Origin: Gammaproteobacteria bacterium
GTDB lineage: Bacteria > Pseudomonadota > Gammaproteobacteria > J113
Reading direction: 5' to 3'
Assembly (NCBI GenBank): GCA_003694425.1
Contig: RFJX01000095.1
Location: 1 to 5,214, forward strand
DNA: 5,214 nt
The notes under the pieces are model-generated. The model did not search any database and was not told the origin of the DNA. It saw only the letters and a program-made list of their open reading frames with translations. This document shows positions 1 through 3,298 of the stretch, piece by piece. Positions within the stretch are counted from its first letter, which is position 1, and each line of letters begins with the position of its first letter. Both the position numbers and the translations under genes were made by a program.

Positions 1-4
1 CGAC

Positions 5-80
5 AACTGATAACTGATAACTGATAACTGATAACTGATAACTGATAACTGATAACTGATAACTGATAACTGATAACTAT
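5..80. repeat. Heptanucleotide tandem array, (AACTGAT)10 plus a shortened terminal copy
   Basis: Ten exact head-to-tail copies of AACTGAT run from 5 to 74, followed by a 6-base copy AACTAT (75-80) that lacks the G of the unit. The four bases at the window edge, CGAC, resemble the end of a further degenerate copy (TGAT), so the array may continue to the left. The unit is 5/7 A+T, in sharp contrast to the GC-rich surroundings. The plus strand has TGA/TAA stops in all frames. The minus strand (unit ATCAGTT) is open in all three frames and encodes the cycle I-S-Y-Q-L-S-V. The unit cannot fold on itself, because no CAGTT or ATCAG occurs on the plus strand, so it is not a terminator. Such simple-sequence arrays can change copy number by replication slippage. 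Whether this one does is unknown. Confidence 0.97.
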
Positions 81-703
81 CTGTTGTAACTCCCGAACCG
101 CTCCCTGGCCTGTGCCATCTCCTGCTCGTCGAGCAGCACCGGCTCCCCGCCCTGCAGTGCCAGCAGGTACTGCCGGGCCAGGTGCTCCACCGTCTCCGCC
201 AGCTCCAGGGCCAGCGCCAGGGTGGCCCCGTAGGTCACCTGCCCGTGGTTGGCCAGCAGGCAGGCCCGCCGCCCCTCCAGCGCCCGCAGCGCGGCTTCGG
301 ACAGGGCCCCGGTGCCGAAGGTGGCATAGTCCGAGCAGCGGATGTCCGGCCCGCCGGCCTGCAGCACCATGTAGTGGAAGGGGGGGATGCCGCGGCGCAG
401 GCAGGCCAGGGCGGTGGCGTGGTCGGAGTGGCAGTGGACCACCGCCTTCGCCTCGGGGTGGTGGCGGTAGATGGCGGCGTGCATGGCCCACTCGCTGGAG
501 GGCCGGGCCAGGGGGTCGGCCGGGGTGCCGTCGAGCGACAGCTCCACCAGGTCCGCCTCGCGCAACAGGTGATAGGGCACGCCGCTGGGTGTGATCAGCA
601 TCCCGCCCTCGATCCGCAGGCTCAGGTTGCCGGTCCGGCCGTGGGAGAGGCCGCTTTCGGCCAGTGTGCGCGCCCCCTCCAGCAGCATCCTGCGCCTGAC
701 CAT
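77..703 (-). CDS. Class II aldolase/adducin family protein, L-fuculose-1-phosphate aldolase-like
   Basis: A 208-residue cytoplasmic protein of the zinc-dependent class II aldolase/adducin family, which cleaves a ketose 1-phosphate to dihydroxyacetone phosphate and an aldehyde. Compared with E. coli FucA from memory, the zinc ligands correspond to H90, H92 and H153, the catalytic acid to E71 (motif PSSEW), and the catalytic tyrosines to Y111 (HYM..AGG) and Y206 near the C-terminus. The phosphate-binding elements GNLS (25-28), TPSG (38-41) and S69-S70 are present. E. coli FucA is slightly longer (215 residues); this protein ends two residues after Y206. The ATG lies 6 bp after the ilvA stop without a clear Shine-Dalgarno sequence, which suggests translational coupling. 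Met6 is an alternative start. No fucose genes are nearby, so the substrate is unknown; a role in 5-deoxypentose phosphate cleavage is one possibility. An MtnB-type dehydratase is less likely, since the similarity is stronger to FucA. The TAG stop lies inside the degenerate end of the heptamer array. Confidence 0.9.
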   Translation of the reverse strand: MVRRRMLLEGARTLAESGLSHGRTGNLSLRIEGGMLITPSGVPYHLLREADLVELSLDGTPADPLARPSSEWAMHAAIYRHHPEAKAVVHCHSDHATALACLRRGIPPFHYMVLQAGGPDIRCSDYATFGTGALSEAALRALEGRRACLLANHGQVTYGATLALALELAETVEHLARQYLLALQGGEPVLLDEQEMAQARERFGSYNR

Positions 704-709
704 GACGGG

Positions 710-2224
710 CTAACCGAGGAAGAGGCGATAGGCGGGGTTGCCGGTCTCTTCCCGGTGGGGGAAGTCCAGCGCCCTGAGGAAGCGACCGAATTCCTCGTCG
801 TCGGCCTCCGGGACCTGGATCCCGACCAGTACCCGGCCGTAGGCGGCGCCATGGTTGCGATAGTGGAACAGGCTGATGTTCCAGCGGTCGCCCAGCTCGG
901 TGAGGAAGTGCAGCAGGGCGCCGGGCCGTTCCGGAAACTCGAAGCGGAAGACCCGTTCGTTGCGCACCCCGGGGGCGTGGCCGCCCACCATGTAGCGGAC
1001 GTGTTCGGCCGCCACCGCATCGGCGGAGAGGTCCTCCACCGGATAGCCCTTCCCGCGCAGCTGGTCGATGATATGCGCCTTCTCATCGAGCCCGTGGGTC
1101 AGGCGGACGCCGACGAAGATCGCCGCCTCCTGGTCGTCGGCATAGCGGTAGTTGAACTCGGTGAGCTGGCGCGGCCCCAGGGCGTGGCAGAAGGTGCGGA
1201 AGGCGCCGGGGCGCTCCGGGATGGTCACCCCCAGCAGGGCCTCGCGCTGTTCACCCAGGTCGGCCAGCTCGGCGATGTTGCGCAGGCGGTCGAAGTTGAT
1301 GTTGGCGCCGCTGAGGATCGCCACCAGCCGCTGGTCGCGCAGCCCCTCGCGGGCCACGTACTGCTTCAGCCCCGCCAGTCCGAGGGCGCCGGCCGGCTCC
1401 GGGATCACCCGCAGGTCCTCGAAGGTGTCCTTGACCGCGGCGCAGATCTCGTCCGCCTCCACCACCAGCACCTCGTCGACGAAGTGGCGGGCGATCTCGA
1501 AGGGGATCTCGCCCACCTGCCGCACCGCCGCGCCGTCGGCGAAGATCCCTACCTGCTCCAGGCAGACCCGCTCACCCGCCTTCAGCGCTTCGTACATGCT
1601 GGGGGCGTCGGAGGCCTCCACCCCGATGACCTTCACCTCCGGGCGCAGGTACTTGACGTAGGAGGCGATCCCGGCGATGAGGCCACCCCCGCCGACCGGA
1701 ACGAAGATCGCGTCCGGCACCTCGGGATGCTGGCGCAGCAGCTCCATCGCCACCGTGCCCTGACCGGCAATCACCAGCGGATGGTCGTAGGGTGGGATGT
1801 AGGTCAGCCCCTGTTCCTGCTCCAGCTGGTGGGCCCGCTCGCTGGCGTCGTCATAGTTGTTGCCATGCAGCACCACCTCCCCGCCGAGGCGGCGGACCGC
1901 GTTGACCTTGATCTCCGGGGTGGTCTTGGGCATCACGATCACCGCCCGGATCCCGAGCTTGCGGGCGGAGAGGGCCACCCCCTGGGCGTGGTTGCCGGCC
2001 GAGGCGGCGATCACCCCCCTGGACCGCTGCTCCTGGTCGAGGTGGGAGATGAGGTTGTAGGCGCCGCGGATCTTGTAGGAGAAGACCGGCTGCAGGTCCT
2101 CGCGCTTGAGCCAGACGCGGTTGTCCAGCCGGCGCGTGAGTTCCGGGCAATAGTCCAGCGGGGTCTCCCGGGCCACCTCATAGACCCGGGAGGTGAGGAT
2201 CTCTTTGACGTACTGCTGCAGCAT
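710..2224 (-). CDS. ilvA: Threonine ammonia-lyase (threonine dehydratase), biosynthetic
   Basis: PLP enzyme of 504 residues that deaminates L-threonine to 2-oxobutanoate, the first committed step of isoleucine synthesis, in the cytoplasm. The N-terminal fold-type II catalytic domain (about 1-320) carries the Schiff-base lysine K51 in FSYKIRGA, the substrate loop SAGNHAQG (75-82), the phosphate-binding glycine loop GGGGL (178-182), EPAGA (276-280) and SGAN (305-308). Two ACT-like regulatory domains follow, at about 326-400 (ERPGAF 337-342, TEFNYRYAD) and 421-495 (ERPGAL 432-437, WNISLFHYRNHG). This architecture and length match E. coli IlvA (514 residues), the form inhibited by isoleucine and activated by valine. 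The short catabolic TdcB lacks these domains. The ATG is the first possible start, because an in-frame TGA lies six codons upstream. No Shine-Dalgarno sequence is visible before it, and a perfect palindrome ends 12 bp upstream. The stop is TAG, two sense codons before the in-frame ATG of the aldolase. Confidence 0.98.
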   Translation of the reverse strand: MLQQYVKEILTSRVYEVARETPLDYCPELTRRLDNRVWLKREDLQPVFSYKIRGAYNLISHLDQEQRSRGVIAASAGNHAQGVALSARKLGIRAVIVMPKTTPEIKVNAVRRLGGEVVLHGNNYDDASERAHQLEQEQGLTYIPPYDHPLVIAGQGTVAMELLRQHPEVPDAIFVPVGGGGLIAGIASYVKYLRPEVKVIGVEASDAPSMYEALKAGERVCLEQVGIFADGAAVRQVGEIPFEIARHFVDEVLVVEADEICAAVKDTFEDLRVIPEPAGALGLAGLKQYVAREGLRDQRLVAILSGANINFDRLRNIAELADLGEQREALLGVTIPERPGAFRTFCHALGPRQLTEFNYRYADDQEAAIFVGVRLTHGLDEKAHIIDQLRGKGYPVEDLSADAVAAEHVRYMVGGHAPGVRNERVFRFEFPERPGALLHFLTELGDRWNISLFHYRNHGAAYGRVLVGIQVPEADDEEFGRFLRALDFPHREETGNPAYRLFLG

Positions 2225-2230
2225 GCGGGT

Positions 2231-2236
2231 AAGATA
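2231..2236 (-). promoter_or_regulatory. Possible -10 box for a leaderless ilvA transcript
   Basis: Read on the minus strand, TATCTT (4/6 match to TATAAT) lies 6 bases before the ilvA ATG. A -10 element here would start the transcript at about the A of the ATG, giving a leaderless mRNA, which would fit the missing Shine-Dalgarno sequence. The hexamer 17 bp upstream (ATCATC) is a poor -35. This is a weak match, so another start site further upstream is equally possible. Confidence 0.22.
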
Positions 2237-2261
2237 CCATCATCGCCACTGGCGATGATGG
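2237..2261. promoter_or_regulatory. Perfect 25-bp palindrome upstream of ilvA, possible operator or leader hairpin
   Basis: The arms CCATCATCGCCA and TGGCGATGATGG are exact reverse complements of 12 bp around a single central base (C2249). The near edge is 12 bp from the ilvA ATG. As DNA it has the symmetry expected of an operator for a dimeric regulator. As RNA in an ilvA leader it would form an 11-bp hairpin with a 3-base loop right in front of the start codon, within reach of the initiating ribosome. No T-run follows on either strand, so it is not an intrinsic terminator. I do not recognise the sequence as a site for a named regulator. Confidence 0.6.
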
Positions 2262-2287
2262 GTGAGAGATCCGCCGGCAGGATGGAA

Positions 2288-2389
2288 GGTCGCCGGGGCA
2301 CTCTCCCGGGACCGTGAGCAACAGGGATGTTGCGATCGAGCCCGCAGGGATGTATTCACGGCGGGTCCAGGGAGGGTGCCCCGGCGGCC
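2288..2389 (+). repeat. 102-bp forked inverted-repeat element in the rpiA upstream region
   Basis: Bases 2288-2307 pair with 2370-2389 (20 consecutive pairs, two of them G-U on the plus strand). After one G/A mismatch, 2309-2313 pair with 2364-2368. Inside this long stem are two smaller hairpins. One is GCAACA/TGTTGC (2318-2323 with 2328-2333, loop GGGA). The other is CCCGC/GCGGG (2341-2345 with 2361-2365), which competes with the outer stem for its last two pairs. The whole forms a forked or cruciform shape. Both apical regions contain the same 9-mer CAGGGATGT. It looks like a dispersed palindromic element of the REP/MITE kind or a structured 5' leader of rpiA, and I cannot tell which from one copy. 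Short apparent reading frames across it seem to be by-products of this structure. Confidence 0.7.
2330..2358 (+). promoter_or_regulatory. Weak candidate sigma70-type promoter for rpiA
   Basis: TTGCGA (2330-2335, 4/6 to TTGACA) is followed after 17 bp by TATTCA (2353-2358, 3/6 to TATAAT). This is the least GC-rich stretch upstream of rpiA. Both hexamers lie in the head of the forked inverted repeat. The match is poor and could be chance. Confidence 0.2.
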
Positions 2390-2414
2390 GGACCACCCGG
2401 GACCAACAACAGCA

Positions 2415-2420
2415 GGGGAG
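2415..2420 (+). promoter_or_regulatory. Shine-Dalgarno sequence that favours the rpiA ATG at 2432
   Basis: GGGGAG ends 11 bases before the ATG at 2432. An in-frame GTG at 2420 overlaps this motif and would be too close to use it. The open frame continues upstream to 2327, but that part reads through the palindromic element and has no resemblance to RpiA. The ATG at 2432 also gives the expected family N-terminus and length. Confidence 0.55.
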
Positions 2421-2431
2421 TGATCGGGTCG

Positions 2432-3088
2432 ATGAACCAGGACGACAAGAAGCGGATGGTGGCCGAGGCGGCCCTGAAGCACGTGGTGGCCGACGCGGTG
2501 ATCGGCGTGGGGACCGGCTCCACGGTCAATTTCTTCATCGAGGCGCTGGCCGGGATCAAGGGGCGGATCCGCGGCGCCGTGGCCACCTCCTCCGAGACCG
2601 AGCGCCGGCTCAAGGCGCACGGCATCGAGGTGATCGACCTGAACAGCGCCGGCGACCTGCCGGTCTGCATCGACGGGGCCGACGAGGCCACCCGCCACCT
2701 GCACCTGATCAAGGGGGGCGGCGGCGCGCTGGCCCGGGAGAAGGTGGTGGCCGCAGCCAGCCGGAAGTTTGTCTGCATCATCGACGACTCCAAGCGGGTC
2801 GAGCGCCTGGGCGCCTTCCCGCTGCCGCTGGAGGTGATCGAGATGGCGCGCAGCTTCGTCGCCCGGCGCATCGTCGAGCTCGGGGGGCAACCCGAGCTGA
2901 GGATGGGCTTCACCACCGACAACGGCAACCCCATCCTCGACGTGAGCTATCTGGAGATCGACAACCCCGTCGAGTGGGAACGCCGGCTCAACGACATCCC
3001 CGGTATCGTCTGCAACGGCATCTTCGCCCTGCGCCCGGCCGACGTACTGCTGGTCGGCACCGACAGCGGGGTGCAGGAGTTCCGCTGA
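2432..3088 (+). CDS. rpiA: Ribose-5-phosphate isomerase A
   Basis: Cytoplasmic enzyme of 218 residues (E. coli RpiA has 219) that interconverts ribose 5-phosphate and ribulose 5-phosphate in the non-oxidative pentose phosphate pathway. The N-terminus [15 protein letters not shown] parallels the E. coli protein. GVGTGST (25-31) is the phosphate-binding loop, DGADE (81-85) and [11 protein letters not shown] (94-104) form the active site, and D81, D84, K94 and E103 fall at the same positions as the catalytic and substrate-binding residues of E. coli RpiA. FPLPLEVI (129-136), TDNGNPILD (162-170) and [11 protein letters not shown] (189-199) are further family signatures. It is transcribed divergently from ilvA and followed 9 bp later by the DUF2905 gene, probably in the same mRNA. 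Nothing is broken or missing. Confidence 0.98.
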   Translation: MNQDDKKRMVAEAALKHVVADAVIGVGTGSTVNFFIEALAGIKGRIRGAVATSSETERRLKAHGIEVIDLNSAGDLPVCIDGADEATRHLHLIKGGGGALAREKVVAAASRKFVCIIDDSKRVERLGAFPLPLEVIEMARSFVARRIVELGGQPELRMGFTTDNGNPILDVSYLEIDNPVEWERRLNDIPGIVCNGIFALRPADVLLVGTDSGVQEFR

Positions 3089-3097
3089 AGGGAAGCG

Positions 3098-3298
3098 ATG
3101 TCCCGCACCCTGATCCTGATCGGCCTGCTGCTGGTGGTGATCGGCCTGGCCTGGCCCTGGCTGAGACAGCTCCCGCTCGGCCGGCTGCCCGGTGACATCG
3201 TCATCGAGCGGGACAATTTCCGCTTCTACTTCCCCGTCACCACCAGCATCCTCATCAGTCTCGTGCTGAGCCTGCTGTTCATGCTGTTCCGGCGCTGA
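3098..3298 (+). CDS. DUF2905 family small membrane protein
   Basis: A 66-residue protein with two predicted transmembrane helices (about 4-22 and 47-64). They are joined by a short polar segment with GRLPGDI (28-34) and a charged stretch ending FRFYFP (41-46). This helix - GRLPGDI - FYFP - helix layout is the signature of the DUF2905 family of inner-membrane proteins, whose function is not known. An AGGGA motif (3089-3093), immediately after the rpiA stop codon, precedes the ATG by 4 bases, which suggests translation from the same mRNA as rpiA. Its last 20 bp overlap the 3' end of the convergent glycosyltransferase gene. I know of no functional link to RpiA beyond co-transcription. Confidence 0.92.
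   Translation: MSRTLILIGLLLVVIGLAWPWLRQLPLGRLPGDIVIERDNFRFYFPVTTSILISLVLSLLFMLFRR

Noticed and set aside
1..80. CRISPR array or replication-origin iterons
   Set aside because: The unit is only 7 bp, contiguous and without spacers, so it is not a CRISPR array. There is no Rep gene, DnaA box or plasmid context to support iterons.
2178..2258. Short upstream frame starting in the palindrome (ATGATG) and overlapping the ilvA start, as a possible leader peptide
   Set aside because: There is no Shine-Dalgarno sequence and no cluster of Ile, Leu or Val codons, and no attenuator or terminator structure is paired with it.
2237..2262. Palindrome upstream of ilvA as an intrinsic terminator
   Set aside because: No run of T follows it on either strand, and it lies at the 5' ends of two divergent genes rather than at a 3' end.
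182..2317. Plus-strand open frame of 711 codons antisense to ilvA and the aldolase
   Set aside because: It is the complementary shadow of two clearly identified genes in GC-rich DNA, has low-complexity composition, and matches no family I recognise.
2327..2431. Possible 35-residue N-terminal extension of RpiA from an upstream start
   Set aside because: The extension translates the palindromic element and has no similarity to RpiA. The ATG at 2432 gives the standard N-terminus and a length of 218 residues.
2240..2431. Known riboswitch or 6S RNA in the ilvA-rpiA intergenic region
   Set aside because: I looked for glycine and TPP riboswitch cores and for the 6S RNA ends and bubble and found no convincing match. 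The region is explained by the forked inverted repeat.
2314..3195. Plus-strand open frame of 293 codons overlapping rpiA in another frame
   Set aside because: It is very rich in Arg, Gly and Pro and runs out of frame across rpiA and DUF2905, so it is a typical GC-rich shadow frame.
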